A stretch of DNA of 64,000 nt from Amycolatopsis methanolica 239 (GTDB taxonomy: Bacteria > Actinomycetota > Actinomycetes > Mycobacteriales > Pseudonocardiaceae): positions 5,084,001-5,148,000 of the forward strand of contig NZ_CP009110.1 of the NCBI RefSeq assembly GCF_000739085.1, read 5' to 3'. Position numbers and translations under genes: made by a program. Position 1 is the stretch's first letter. Every line of letters starts with the position of its first letter. This document shows, piece by piece, positions 17,156 to 25,976 of the stretch. The notes beneath the pieces were generated by a model. It saw only the letters and a list, made by a program, of their open reading frames with translations. It was not told the DNA's origin and searched no databases.

Positions 17156-17656
17156 TCACAGCGGCGTGAGCGCCGTGATCTTCCACGCCCCGTCCACCTT
17201 GCGGGCCACCACCGACACCGCTGCCGACGATGACGCCTGCTGTCCGTTCGCCGTGTTGAGGGTTTGCTGCTCCAGGAACGCCAGTGCCCGCGCGGTGTCG
17301 CCGTGGAGGTCCTGCAGCCCGAGCGAGGCCACCGTCGTCGTGCGGATCAGTTTCTGCGACACCGCCTGCTCCTGCGCGGCGGCGAAGGTGTCGCGGTACT
17401 GGGTCACCGCGTCGTCCACCAGGACCGACGCGGCCGCCCGCTCGGTGCGCGCCAGGTTGCCGTAGTCGTAGGAGAACACCGCCTTCAGGGCCGCGCTGAT
17501 CTGGTCCGATGCCTCTGCCGTCGCCGCCGGGTCGGCCAGCGCGGCGTTCGACGTGCGCCACTGCCCGGCCTGCACCGCGGCCCACCCGGCGAACCCGCCG
17601 GCCAGCACGATCACCGCCGTGAGCACCGAAACCCACGTCGCCACGCGGGAAGTCAC
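17156..17656 (-). CDS. mam4B: Mce-associated membrane protein (Mam4B-like)
   Basis: 166 residues: N-terminal membrane anchor (WVSVLTAVIVLAGGFAGWAAV, about 7-28) and an exported domain of the Mce-associated type, with AVFSYDYGNLART, then VSVVARKVDGAWKITALTPL at the C-terminus. It probably stabilises the Mce4 complex in the envelope. Last gene of the leftward operon. Its ATG overlaps the previous stop (ATGA), and its stop abuts that of the convergent MEDS/HATPase gene (TGATCA at 17153-17158). Confidence 0.85.
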   Translation of the reverse strand: MTSRVATWVSVLTAVIVLAGGFAGWAAVQAGQWRTSNAALADPAATAEASDQISAALKAVFSYDYGNLARTERAAASVLVDDAVTQYRDTFAAAQEQAVSQKLIRTTTVASLGLQDLHGDTARALAFLEQQTLNTANGQQASSSAAVSVVARKVDGAWKITALTPL

Positions 17657-18129
17657 GAAGCCCCCTGCACGGACGTGATCTTCCAGGTCCCGTCCGCCCG
17701 CACCACGTCCGCGGTCAGGTGGCTGCGGCCCGGTTTCGGCTCACCACCGCCGGACGCGATCGACACGTCCAGCACCGCGATCACCCGCGCCGCGTCCCCG
17801 TTCAGCTCCGTCACGGCGATCTGCCGCAGCGACGCCGTCGCGACGAGCCTCGCCGCGGTGGCCCGGTCCACCTGCCCCTGCCGGTCCCCGCTCAGCGACG
17901 AGCCCAGCTGGCCGCTCGTCACCCCGATCCACCGGTCCAGCGCGGCACCGGCCTCTCGGTAGTCGATCGTGTTCAACGCGACCAGCGCGTCACCCGCGGC
18001 GGTGATCACCGCGTCCCGGTCCCGGGCGCGGACCAGTCCGTCGTCGTGCGCCGCGCTCCACCAGCTCCACCCGAACCACGCCGCGGCCAGCACCGCCACC
18101 GCGGCCAGCGCGCCCAGCACCCGGGTCAT
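17653..18129 (-). CDS. mam4A: Mce-associated membrane protein (Mam4A-like)
   Basis: 158 residues with one N-terminal transmembrane segment (VLGALAAVAVLAAAWFGWSWW) and a periplasm-facing domain containing ALNTIDYREAGAALDRWIGV, ending DVVRADGTWKITSVQGAS. Same family as the next gene. ATG at 18129 overlaps the mce4F stop. A pair of Mam proteins at the end of the operon is typical of mce4 loci. Confidence 0.85.
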   Translation of the reverse strand: MTRVLGALAAVAVLAAAWFGWSWWSAAHDDGLVRARDRDAVITAAGDALVALNTIDYREAGAALDRWIGVTSGQLGSSLSGDRQGQVDRATAARLVATASLRQIAVTELNGDAARVIAVLDVSIASGGGEPKPGRSHLTADVVRADGTWKITSVQGAS

Positions 18130-19364
18130 CCCGGCAGCCCCAGCAGCTGCCCCAGCGAGCTCGCGGTCCCGCTGACCAGCCCCAGCACCCCGGGCATCTG
18201 GGTCGACGTGGACTGGGCGGGCGACGGCGCGGGGCCGGACGGCTTCGCCGGGTTGACCGGTTTGCCCGCGTACGGCGCGTTCTGCGCGCCGCGCACCCCG
18301 GTCGCGCTGCCCGGCGGCTCGGCGCAGTAGGCCTGCCGGTTGGCGGGCACTTCGCGGGTGTCGTTCGCCGGGCGCTGCTGCGTCGTCTCGTAGCCCTTGG
18401 TGCACGAGTGCGGGTCGAAGAAGTTCAGCACCAGCCCGAGGTGGCCTTCGCCGTTGGACCAGACGGACCGGGTGAACGCCGAGATCACCGGGTAGGCGAC
18501 CAGCAGCTCCTCGATCGCGTCGGTGCGCACCGAGGTGATCTGCGCGGTGGTGAGCAGGTTCGCGATCAGCACGCCGAGGTCGGTGCCGGACGTCGCGAGG
18601 ATCGTGTCCAGGTCCCGCGCCAGGCCGGGCGTGGTGTCGATGACCTTCCGCAGGTCCGGGTCCGCGCCCTTGAGCTGCTCGGCGATCGTGCGCAGGCCGG
18701 TGGCCATCGAGGTGATCGTGTCGGCCTGCCGCTGTTGGGTGTTCAGGACGACCCGGCCGTCGGCCAGCAGCCGCGTGGTCTGCGGCAGGTTCCCCGTCGC
18801 CGCCGTGGTGAACGAGTTCGCCGTGTCGAGCAGCTGCTGCAGGTCGTGGCCGCTGCCCGCGAACGCGTCGTAGGTCTCGTCCACCACGGTCTTCAGCGAC
18901 TGGGTGTCCACACTGGCGACCAGGCGGTCCAGGTTGGCGAGCACGGTGTCCGGCGAGAGCTGGATCGCCGTGCGGTCGCTGGTGATCACCGATCCGTTCG
19001 CCAGGTACGGCCCGTCCTGGTGCTTGGGCCGCAGGTCGACGTACTGCTCCCCGACCGCCGACCGGGTCGCGACCACGGCCTCGGTGTCGGCCGGGATCTG
19101 CTCGTCGGAGGTGATGTCCAGGTCGACCGCGACTCCCTCGTCGGTCAGGTGCAGTTTGGACACCCGGCCGACCGCGACGCCCCGGTAGGTCACCTCGGCG
19201 CCCTCGAAGATCCCGCCCGACTCGGTCAGGTTCGCCGTGACCAGGTAGCCGCTGGTGCCGAACAGCCGGTCCAGCCCGGCATACCGGCCGCCCGCGTAAC
19301 CCACCGACGTGAGCGCGATCAGCAGGAACGCGATCAGCTGGATCCGGTGCTTGCGGGTGATCAC
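18126..19364 (-). CDS. mce4F: Mce family protein, Mce4F
   Basis: 412 residues: N-terminal anchor (IQLIAFLLIALTSVGYAGGRYAGL), then the MCE/MlaD domain (LTESGGIFEGAEVTYRGVAVGRV) to about residue 120. A long helical region rich in Leu/Asn/Gln (about 130-290) forms the lipid-conducting tube. A Pro-rich C-terminal tail (AKPSGPAPSPAQSTSTQMPG) follows. It is the last of six Mce subunits. Both ends show ATGA overlaps. Substrate transport (sterol) is inferred from locus synteny. Confidence 0.92.
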   Translation of the reverse strand: MITRKHRIQLIAFLLIALTSVGYAGGRYAGLDRLFGTSGYLVTANLTESGGIFEGAEVTYRGVAVGRVSKLHLTDEGVAVDLDITSDEQIPADTEAVVATRSAVGEQYVDLRPKHQDGPYLANGSVITSDRTAIQLSPDTVLANLDRLVASVDTQSLKTVVDETYDAFAGSGHDLQQLLDTANSFTTAATGNLPQTTRLLADGRVVLNTQQRQADTITSMATGLRTIAEQLKGADPDLRKVIDTTPGLARDLDTILATSGTDLGVLIANLLTTAQITSVRTDAIEELLVAYPVISAFTRSVWSNGEGHLGLVLNFFDPHSCTKGYETTQQRPANDTREVPANRQAYCAEPPGSATGVRGAQNAPYAGKPVNPAKPSGPAPSPAQSTSTQMPGVLGLVSGTASSLGQLLGLPG

Positions 19365-20545
19365 GGCGTCCCTCCCAGCAGGTTGCCGAGCAGGTCGCTC
19401 AGCCCGGGCAGCAGACCGGTCACCGGCTGCGGCTGGGTCTGCGCCTGCGGCGCCGTGGGCTGCGGGATCGGCAGGGGCGGCGCCGCGGCCTGCGTGCTGG
19501 TCTCGTTGTCGCTCGGCAACTGGAACGACGGGAACTTCCCGGAGTTGGCGATGTTCTGGAAGATCGCGTCCAGGTTCAGGTCGAGCCGCGCGGTCACGTT
19601 CGCGTAGTCGCCCTTCACCACGTCGCCTGCGACGTCGGGCAGCGGGTAGGTCGGCAGGATCTTCAGCGCCTCCGGCAGGTTCGTGCCCGCTTCGGCCAGT
19701 TTGGACAGTGTGGGCGCCAGCGCCCGCAGGTCCGCCAGCAGCGACTCCCGGCTCGCGTCGATCGTGTCCACGGCGACACCGGACAACCGGTCGAGCGACT
19801 GCAGCATCCCGACCAGCTGGTCCCGCTGCTGGGTCACCACGGCCATCCCGGGCGCGAGGTCTTCCAGCGCCGTCGTCAGGTTCGCGGTCTGCGCGACGAG
19901 CGTGCCGGACAGCCGGTTGAGCCCGTCGATGGCCCGGATGATCTCCGACTTCTGCCCGTCCAGTTCGGTCGCGATCCGGTCCACCCGCGCCAGCAGGGCG
20001 CGGATCTCCGCCTCGTTGCCGGTGAGCGCGTGGTTCAGCTCGCGGGTGATGTCGGCCAGCTGGTTCACTCCGCCGCCGTTGAGCAGCAGCGACAGCGCGC
20101 CCAGCACCTCCTCGACCTCGGGGTTGCGGTTGGTGCGCGCCAGCGGGATCACCGAGCCCTCGCGCAGCGGCGCGGCCGCCGGTTCCCCGGCGGGCTCGGC
20201 GAGCTGCACGAACTTCTCCCCGAGCAGGCTCGACTGGCGCAGCTGGGCGAACGAGTTCTCCGGCATCTTCAGGTCGCCGTTGAGGCTCATGTGCACGATC
20301 GCGGACCTGCTGTCCGGCGCCAGCTCGACGCTGTCGACCCGGCCGATCGGCACGTCGTTGACCTTCACCGAAGCCTGCGGCACCAGGTCGAGCACGTCGG
20401 CGAACTGCGCGGTGATGCGGTACGGGTGGTCACCGAGGTCCGCCCCGCCCGGCAGCGGCGTGTTGTAGAGCCCGGAGAACCCGGCCGTGCCGCAGCCCGC
20501 CAGGAGCAGCAGGACCCCGCACAGCACCCCGGTCAGCCGCCTCAT
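19361..20545 (-). CDS. mce4E: Mce family lipoprotein, Mce4E (LprN-type)
   Basis: 394 residues. It begins with a lipoprotein signal: MRRLTGVLCGVLLLLAGC, with lipobox LLAGC and lipidated Cys at 18. The MCE domain follows (DVLDLVPQASVKVNDVPIGRV), then the helical tube region and a Gln/Pro-rich tail. The MceE position being a lipoprotein is a constant of actinobacterial mce operons. It overlaps mce4D and mce4F by 4 bases each. Confidence 0.93.
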   Translation of the reverse strand: MRRLTGVLCGVLLLLAGCGTAGFSGLYNTPLPGGADLGDHPYRITAQFADVLDLVPQASVKVNDVPIGRVDSVELAPDSRSAIVHMSLNGDLKMPENSFAQLRQSSLLGEKFVQLAEPAGEPAAAPLREGSVIPLARTNRNPEVEEVLGALSLLLNGGGVNQLADITRELNHALTGNEAEIRALLARVDRIATELDGQKSEIIRAIDGLNRLSGTLVAQTANLTTALEDLAPGMAVVTQQRDQLVGMLQSLDRLSGVAVDTIDASRESLLADLRALAPTLSKLAEAGTNLPEALKILPTYPLPDVAGDVVKGDYANVTARLDLNLDAIFQNIANSGKFPSFQLPSDNETSTQAAAPPLPIPQPTAPQAQTQPQPVTGLLPGLSDLLGNLLGGTP

Positions 20546-21729
20546 GATCCGGCCTCCGGGATGTCGACCAGCGGCAGCAACGGCAGCGGCGGGAGCTTGC
20601 CGCTGTTGATGTCGGCGAGCAGCTGCGGTATCGACGGGACCTTCGCGATGCCCTCGACCACCGGGGCGATCGCCTCGCACACGTCGCTGACCGTCGTCGG
20701 CAGGCCGACCGGCGTGGACGCCTTGATCAGCCGGCACAGCGTGGTGATCAGCGGGTTGGTGAACTCGTTGGCGTTGTAGCGGATCGCGATGCTGCCGGAC
20801 GCCGCGTCGTAGGAGTTGATGAAGTTCGTCATGCCGGTCGGGCTGACGTCGAGCACCTCGGCGAGCGCGGCCCGCTGGTCGACGAGCACCTGCGTGATGC
20901 TCGCCAGCCGGTCCACATTGGACGTGAGCAGGTCCTTGTTCTCCGCGACGAAGCTCTGCACGTCGCCCAGCGATGAGCCGAGCGCGGCCAGCGCGGCGCT
21001 GACGTCGTCGGAGTCCTCGGCGAGGAAGCCCGTCACGTTCCCGAGCCGCTGGTAGAACTCGTTGAGCTGCGCGTCGCTGTCCGCGAGCGCGGTGGTGAAC
21101 GACTGCAGGTTCCGCACGGTGCCGAACAGGTCTTCCTTCGAGTTGTCCAGCGTGCGCGACAGGTTGGCCAGCTCGGTGACGGTGCTGTTGAGGTTCAGCC
21201 CGTTGCCGTCGAGGTTGGCCGCGGCGGTGTTCAGCAGGTCGGACAGCGCGCCGTTCGCGTTGGCGCCGTTGGGCCCGAGGCTGATCGACAGCTTGTCGAG
21301 CGTGCCGTAGAGGTCGTCCAGTTCCATCGGCGTCGCGGTGCGGTCCTGCGGGATGAGCGCGCCGGAGGCCATCACCGGTCCGCTGTCGTAGGCCGGCGTG
21401 AGCTGCACGTACCGGTCGCTGACCAGGCTCGGGGCGACCACGACGGCGCCGGCGTCGGCCGGGATCCGCACGTCGTCGTCGATCCGCATGTCCACGCGCA
21501 CCACGGCGCCCTCCGGGGTGACCCCGGTGATCTCGCCGACCGGCACGCCGAGGACGCGCACCGACGAGCCGGCGTAGAGGCCGACGGTCCGGTCGAACAA
21601 CGCGGAGATCCGGGTGCCGACGCTGTCCCGCAACACCAGGTACAAGCCGGCCGTCACCAGCAGCGCGAGCACGCACCCGGTCGCGATCCAGCGGTACACG
21701 CCGCGCGCGGCACGGCTGTCGAGCGTCAT
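20542..21729 (-). CDS. mce4D: Mce family protein, Mce4D
   Basis: 395 residues: membrane anchor (WIATGCVLALLVTAGLYLVL), MCE domain (FDRTVGLYAGSSVRVLGVPVGEI), then heptad-like helices and a short Pro-rich end (LPPLPLLPLVDIPEAGS). One of six subunits of the Mce4 importer assembling a tunnel across the envelope above the YrbE permease. ATG at 21729 overlaps the mce4C stop. Confidence 0.92.
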   Translation of the reverse strand: MTLDSRAARGVYRWIATGCVLALLVTAGLYLVLRDSVGTRISALFDRTVGLYAGSSVRVLGVPVGEITGVTPEGAVVRVDMRIDDDVRIPADAGAVVVAPSLVSDRYVQLTPAYDSGPVMASGALIPQDRTATPMELDDLYGTLDKLSISLGPNGANANGALSDLLNTAAANLDGNGLNLNSTVTELANLSRTLDNSKEDLFGTVRNLQSFTTALADSDAQLNEFYQRLGNVTGFLAEDSDDVSAALAALGSSLGDVQSFVAENKDLLTSNVDRLASITQVLVDQRAALAEVLDVSPTGMTNFINSYDAASGSIAIRYNANEFTNPLITTLCRLIKASTPVGLPTTVSDVCEAIAPVVEGIAKVPSIPQLLADINSGKLPPLPLLPLVDIPEAGS

Positions 21730-22757
21730 CCGCCCCCCAATCCCTGGTCCGGCGCGGAGATCGGCGGCGTGCAGCCCTCGGGGTTGATGGACAGCCCGCC
21801 CGCCTTGATCACCGGCGGCAGCAGCCCGCAGATGTAGCCCTCGAACCAGCGGCCGTTGCCGGTCGCGTTCGCGCCGACGCGGGTGAACGGCGCGAGCAGC
21901 TCGAGGCTGCGGTTCAGGTTGTCCTGGTTGTTCTGCAGGATGGTGGTGACCTCGCCGAGCCGTTCCAGAGTCGGCCGCAGCTGCGCGCGGTTGTCGGCGA
22001 CCAGCCCGGACAGCTGGGCCGCGAGCTGCTGGGTGCCGGTGAGCAGCGCCTTGATCGCGTCCCGGCGCCGTTGCAGCTCGCCGAGCAGCAGGTTGCCGTC
22101 GTTGATGATCGCGGTGAGCTGGGCGTTGCGGTCGGCGAGCGTCCGCGACACCTGGCTGGAGTTCGCCAGCAGGTTCGCCAGCTCCTGGTCACGGGAGGAC
22201 ACCGTGCGCGACAACGCCGACAGGCCGGACAGCGTGTCCCGCAACGGTTGCGGCGTGTCCTTGAGCGCGTCGGCGACCGCGTCGAAGCTCTGCGCGAGCT
22301 GGTTCGTGTCGATCTGCCCGACCGTCGTGCTCAGCTGCTGGAAGGCGTCCTGCAGCTGGAACGGAGTGGTGGTGCGCTCGACCGGGATCGGCTCGTCCGG
22401 GTCCTGCGCGCCGCCCCCCTTGGGCTTCAGCGCGAGGTACTTCTCCCCCAGCAGCGTCTTGATCTCGATGGACGCCGTCGACTCGTCGCCGACGCGGGTG
22501 TTCTCCACCTTGAACTTGACCAGCACCTTCCTGCCTGCCAGCGACACGTCGGTGACCTGGCCGACCTTCACGCCGGCCACCTGCACCTCGTTGTCCGCCG
22601 CGAGGCCCGCGGACTCGGCGAAGTAGGCCTGGTAGGTGGTCCCGGTGCCGAGCAGCGGCAGCTCGTCGGAGAAGTAGGACACCAGCGTCACCAGCACGAC
22701 GAGCACGAGCGTCACCGCGCCGACGGCGGCCTGGTTGCGGTCCTTGAGCGCCTTCAT
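21726..22757 (-). CDS. mce4C: Mce family protein, Mce4C
   Basis: 343 residues from the ATG at 22757, chosen over an in-frame ATG at 22769 because it makes the ATGA overlap seen throughout the operon. N-terminal anchor (AAVGAVTLVLVVLVTLVSYF), MCE domain with SAGLAADNEVQVAGVKVGQV, and a helical region; the C-terminus has paired Cys (YICGLLPP and PEGCTPP) likely to form a disulfide outside the membrane. Confidence 0.92.
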   Translation of the reverse strand: MKALKDRNQAAVGAVTLVLVVLVTLVSYFSDELPLLGTGTTYQAYFAESAGLAADNEVQVAGVKVGQVTDVSLAGRKVLVKFKVENTRVGDESTASIEIKTLLGEKYLALKPKGGGAQDPDEPIPVERTTTPFQLQDAFQQLSTTVGQIDTNQLAQSFDAVADALKDTPQPLRDTLSGLSALSRTVSSRDQELANLLANSSQVSRTLADRNAQLTAIINDGNLLLGELQRRRDAIKALLTGTQQLAAQLSGLVADNRAQLRPTLERLGEVTTILQNNQDNLNRSLELLAPFTRVGANATGNGRWFEGYICGLLPPVIKAGGLSINPEGCTPPISAPDQGLGGG

Positions 22758-23797
22758 GACGCCTGGCACCTCTCCGGGACCTCGGTCGCGGGCAGCGGGA
22801 GCATCGGCAGCGTGATGTTCAGCGACGTCACGCCGATGGTCCCGGTCAGACCGCAGAGGTAGTAGTTGTACCAGCCGCCGTAGCTCAGGGTCCGGGTGAA
22901 CTTCTCCAGGTTGCCGGGCAGCTTCTTCAACAGTTCGTCGATCAGCTGCCCGGAGTCGGCGAGCGTGCCGGACAGCGTCCCGAGCGCGGCGATGTCCTGC
23001 TGGACCGGCGGGCGCACGTCGGCGAGCAGCCCGGCCGTGGCGTCGGTCAGCTCGCCCAGCGCGGACACCGCGTCGCCGATCGGGCCACGCTGCGCGGCCA
23101 GCCCGGACACCAGCTGCTGGGTCGCCTCGATCAGGTTCGACAGCTGCGGGCCACGGTCGTTCACCGTGGTCAACACGGTGTTGAGGTTGCCGATCACCTG
23201 GCCGATCACCTCGTCGCGGTCGGCGATGGTCTGGGTGAGCGACGCGGTGTGCGACAGCAGGCTCTCGATCGTGCCGCCCTCACCCTGGAACACCTGGATG
23301 ATCTCGTAGGAGAGCTGGTTGACCTGCTGCGGGTCCAGGGCCGCGAACAGCGGCTTGAACCCGTTGAACAGCACGGTGAGGTTCAGCGCGGGCTGCGTGC
23401 GTTCCGGCGGGATCATGCCGCCGGCCGCCAGCTGGTCGTCCCCGGGCACGTTGGTGCCCAGCGACAGGTACCGCTGCCCGACGAGGTTGCGGTACTTGAC
23501 GGCCGCGGTGACCGAGCCGGGCAGGCGGTAGGCCGACTGGACGGTGAAGTGCACGTCGGCGTAGCTGGTGTCGCCGTCCTCCTCGACGGTGATCTCGTCC
23601 ACCTGACCGACCTTCACGCCGACGATCCGCACGTCGTCGCCCTCGTGCAGGCCGGAGGCGTCGGTGAAGCGCGCGGTGTAGGTGGAGGTGACGCCGAAGT
23701 TGGTGTTGGCGATGGTCGAGCCGAGGATCCCGGTCAGCAGCACCGTGACGACGGCGAAGATCAGGATCTTGACCAGCGACGGGACGAACCGGTTCAT
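22754..23797 (-). CDS. mce4B: Mce family protein, Mce4B
   Basis: 347 residues: anchor (ILIFAVVTVLLTGILGSTIA), MCE domain (FTDASGLHEGDDVRIVGVKVGQV), helices, and a C-terminal pair of Cys (YLCGLTG and PERCQAS) parallel to Mce4C. ATG at 23797 overlaps the mce4A stop (ATGA). B and C are close paralogues, as usual for the family. Confidence 0.92.
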   Translation of the reverse strand: MNRFVPSLVKILIFAVVTVLLTGILGSTIANTNFGVTSTYTARFTDASGLHEGDDVRIVGVKVGQVDEITVEEDGDTSYADVHFTVQSAYRLPGSVTAAVKYRNLVGQRYLSLGTNVPGDDQLAAGGMIPPERTQPALNLTVLFNGFKPLFAALDPQQVNQLSYEIIQVFQGEGGTIESLLSHTASLTQTIADRDEVIGQVIGNLNTVLTTVNDRGPQLSNLIEATQQLVSGLAAQRGPIGDAVSALGELTDATAGLLADVRPPVQQDIAALGTLSGTLADSGQLIDELLKKLPGNLEKFTRTLSYGGWYNYYLCGLTGTIGVTSLNITLPMLPLPATEVPERCQAS

Positions 23798-25116
23798 CGC
23801 ACCTCCACCTCCACCCCGCGGTAGAGCGGGCCGGCGAGCAGGGTTCCCCACCCCGGCACGTCCTGCGGCGCGGCCGGCGACAGCAGCGCGGCGACCAGGT
23901 CCTGCTCGGCGGGCGAGTTCGCGACCGATCCGGTGGTGGACGCCCCGCCGTCGATGATCCCGTTGCTGGGCAGCGGAACGCTCGCGCCCGGCCCCGCGGG
24001 CGGGTGGGTCGAGCCGTCCTGGATCGGCCCGCCCGGCGGGTACTGCGGCCAGCGACCGGGCGGCAGCACCATCGGGTAGCAACGCGGCCCGCGCTTGTCG
24101 AGGTACTCCGGTTCGTCCTTGCCCGGCTCGTACTTGGTGCGGTCGGCGACGAACCGGATCGTCACGTGGTTCATCTTGTCGGTGCCCGCGCCGAAGGCCT
24201 CGTACGCGCGCGGCACGGCCTCGGCCAGCTGCTGCAGCAGGCACGGGTACTCCGGCGCGTACTTCGCAAGAACCTCCAAAGTGGACTGCGAGGTGACCGT
24301 GAGGTTGATCAGGTTGGCCTGGTTGACGCGAAGGAAGCTGTCCAGGTCGTCGCTCGCGTTCGTCACCGACGCCCAGACCTGGGTCAGCGCCTGCTGCTTG
24401 TCCACCAGGGTCTTCGTGGTGGTGGTCAGGTCGGCCAGCGCCTGCAGGAAGTCCGGCGCGGCCCGGTCGTAGGTGTCCGCGACGTTCGCCACCCCGGTGA
24501 TGTCGGCCTTGATGTCCGGCAGCGACGTGTTGAGCCCGGCCAGGTACTCGGACAGGTTCACCAGCGTGGCGCCGAGCTGCTCGCCGCGGCCGTCGAGCGC
24601 GGTGGAGACCGCGCTGAGCGTGCTGGCGAGCTTCTGCGGCTGGACTGCTTGCAGCAGCGGCATGACGTTGTTCAGCACCTGCTCCAGCGCGATCGCCGAG
24701 CTACTGCGGTCCTGCGGGATGACGTCGCCCGCCGCGATGTGCCGGTCCGACGGATCGGGCGGGATCTGCAGGGCCACGTAGCGTTCGCCGAACAGGGTCT
24801 TGGGCAGCAGCCGTGCGGAGACGTTGTCCGGGATCAGGCCCAGCTGGTCCGGGTCCAGCGCGAGTTCCAGCGCGGCGTGGTCGCCCATCGCCTGGATCGA
24901 GCGCACCTCGCCGACGACGACACCGCGGATCTTGACGTCTGAGCCCTTGCGCAGCTGGTTGCCGACGTGGTCGGTTTCCAGCCGCACCATCGCGACCGGG
25001 GTGAACTCCTTGTTGTAGGCGGCGACCGTGGTGACGAAGAACAGCCCGCACACGACGAGGAACACCAGGCCGAGCACCTGGTGCCAGAGCCGCCGCAGCA
25101 GCACCGCCCGTCTCAT
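23794..25116 (-). CDS. mce4A: Mce family protein, Mce4A
   Basis: 440 residues. Start at 25116 (MRRAVLLRRLWHQ) is set by the ATGA overlap with yrbE4B and is followed by a transmembrane segment (VLGLVFLVVCGLFFVTTVAAY). The MCE domain follows (LRKGSDVKIRGVVVGEVRSI), then the long helical part and a C-terminal domain with YPCLLQQ and RGPRCYPM cysteines. MceA is the first substrate-binding subunit of the importer; in Mycobacterium tuberculosis Mce4A is needed for cholesterol uptake. Confidence 0.93.
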   Translation of the reverse strand: MRRAVLLRRLWHQVLGLVFLVVCGLFFVTTVAAYNKEFTPVAMVRLETDHVGNQLRKGSDVKIRGVVVGEVRSIQAMGDHAALELALDPDQLGLIPDNVSARLLPKTLFGERYVALQIPPDPSDRHIAAGDVIPQDRSSSAIALEQVLNNVMPLLQAVQPQKLASTLSAVSTALDGRGEQLGATLVNLSEYLAGLNTSLPDIKADITGVANVADTYDRAAPDFLQALADLTTTTKTLVDKQQALTQVWASVTNASDDLDSFLRVNQANLINLTVTSQSTLEVLAKYAPEYPCLLQQLAEAVPRAYEAFGAGTDKMNHVTIRFVADRTKYEPGKDEPEYLDKRGPRCYPMVLPPGRWPQYPPGGPIQDGSTHPPAGPGASVPLPSNGIIDGGASTTGSVANSPAEQDLVAALLSPAAPQDVPGWGTLLAGPLYRGVEVEVR

Positions 25117-25976
25117 CCGGCGATCCTCACCGTCGTGGTCGCGCCCCAGACCGCGAGGCTGAGGAAGAAGTCCAGCACCGAGATCAGCACGATCGACGTC
25201 CGCACCGCGCGCCCCACCGCGACGCCGACGCCGGCGGGCCCGCCGCTGGCGGTGTAGCCGTAGTAGCAGTGCGACAGGATCACCAGCACGCTGAACACGA
25301 TCACCTTGCCGAACGACCACAGCACGTCCTCGGGCGGCAGGAACAGCCCGAAGTAGTGGTCGTAGGTGCCCGCGGACTGGCCGTAGAGCCACACCGTGAC
25401 CTGGCGCGAGGCCAGGTAGGACGACAGCAGCCCGACCGCGTACAACGGGATCACCGCGCCCAGCCCGGCCAGCACGCGCGTGGTGACCAGGTACGGCAGG
25501 CTGGGCACCGCCATGACCTCGAGCGCGTCGATCTCCTCCGAGATGCGCATCGCGCCGAGCTGGGCGGTGAACCCGCAGCCGACGGTCGCCGACAACGCGA
25601 GACCGGCGGCCAGCGGCGCGACCTCGCGGGTGTTGAAGTAGGCGGAGATGAACCCGGTGAGCGCGGCGGTGCCGAGCTGGTTCAGCGCGGCGTAACCCTG
25701 CAGGCCGACGATGAGACCGGTGAACAGGGTCATGCCGATCATCACGCCGAGCGTCCCGCCGATCACCGCGAGACCGCCGGTGCCGAAGCAGACCTCGGTC
25801 AGCAGCCGCAGCGTTTCCCTGCTGTAGCGGCGAAGCGTGCGTGGCGCCCAGGCGAGCGCGCGGACGTAGAAGGAGAGCTGGCTGCCCAGTCCCTCCAGCA
25901 CGGCGCCGGGGCGCGCGATCATCTCGAGTGTCCGGTCGGACACCCCGGGCCGTCTCTCCAGCGTTTCGGCGGTCAT
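25113..25976 (-). CDS. yrbE4B: Mce4 permease subunit YrbE4B
   Basis: MlaE/YrbE permease of 287 residues with five to six hydrophobic helices, including GLAVIGGTLGVMIGMTLFTG and LAGLGAVIPLYAVGLLSSYL. The family EQ-loop-like MRISEEIDALEVMAVPSLPYL contacts the ATPase (MceG), which is encoded elsewhere. GTG (25979) or ATG (25976) both fit; ATG shares a base with the upstream stop (TGATG). It forms a heterodimer with YrbE4A. Confidence 0.93.
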   Translation of the reverse strand: MTAETLERRPGVSDRTLEMIARPGAVLEGLGSQLSFYVRALAWAPRTLRRYSRETLRLLTEVCFGTGGLAVIGGTLGVMIGMTLFTGLIVGLQGYAALNQLGTAALTGFISAYFNTREVAPLAAGLALSATVGCGFTAQLGAMRISEEIDALEVMAVPSLPYLVTTRVLAGLGAVIPLYAVGLLSSYLASRQVTVWLYGQSAGTYDHYFGLFLPPEDVLWSFGKVIVFSVLVILSHCYYGYTASGGPAGVGVAVGRAVRTSIVLISVLDFFLSLAVWGATTTVRIAG

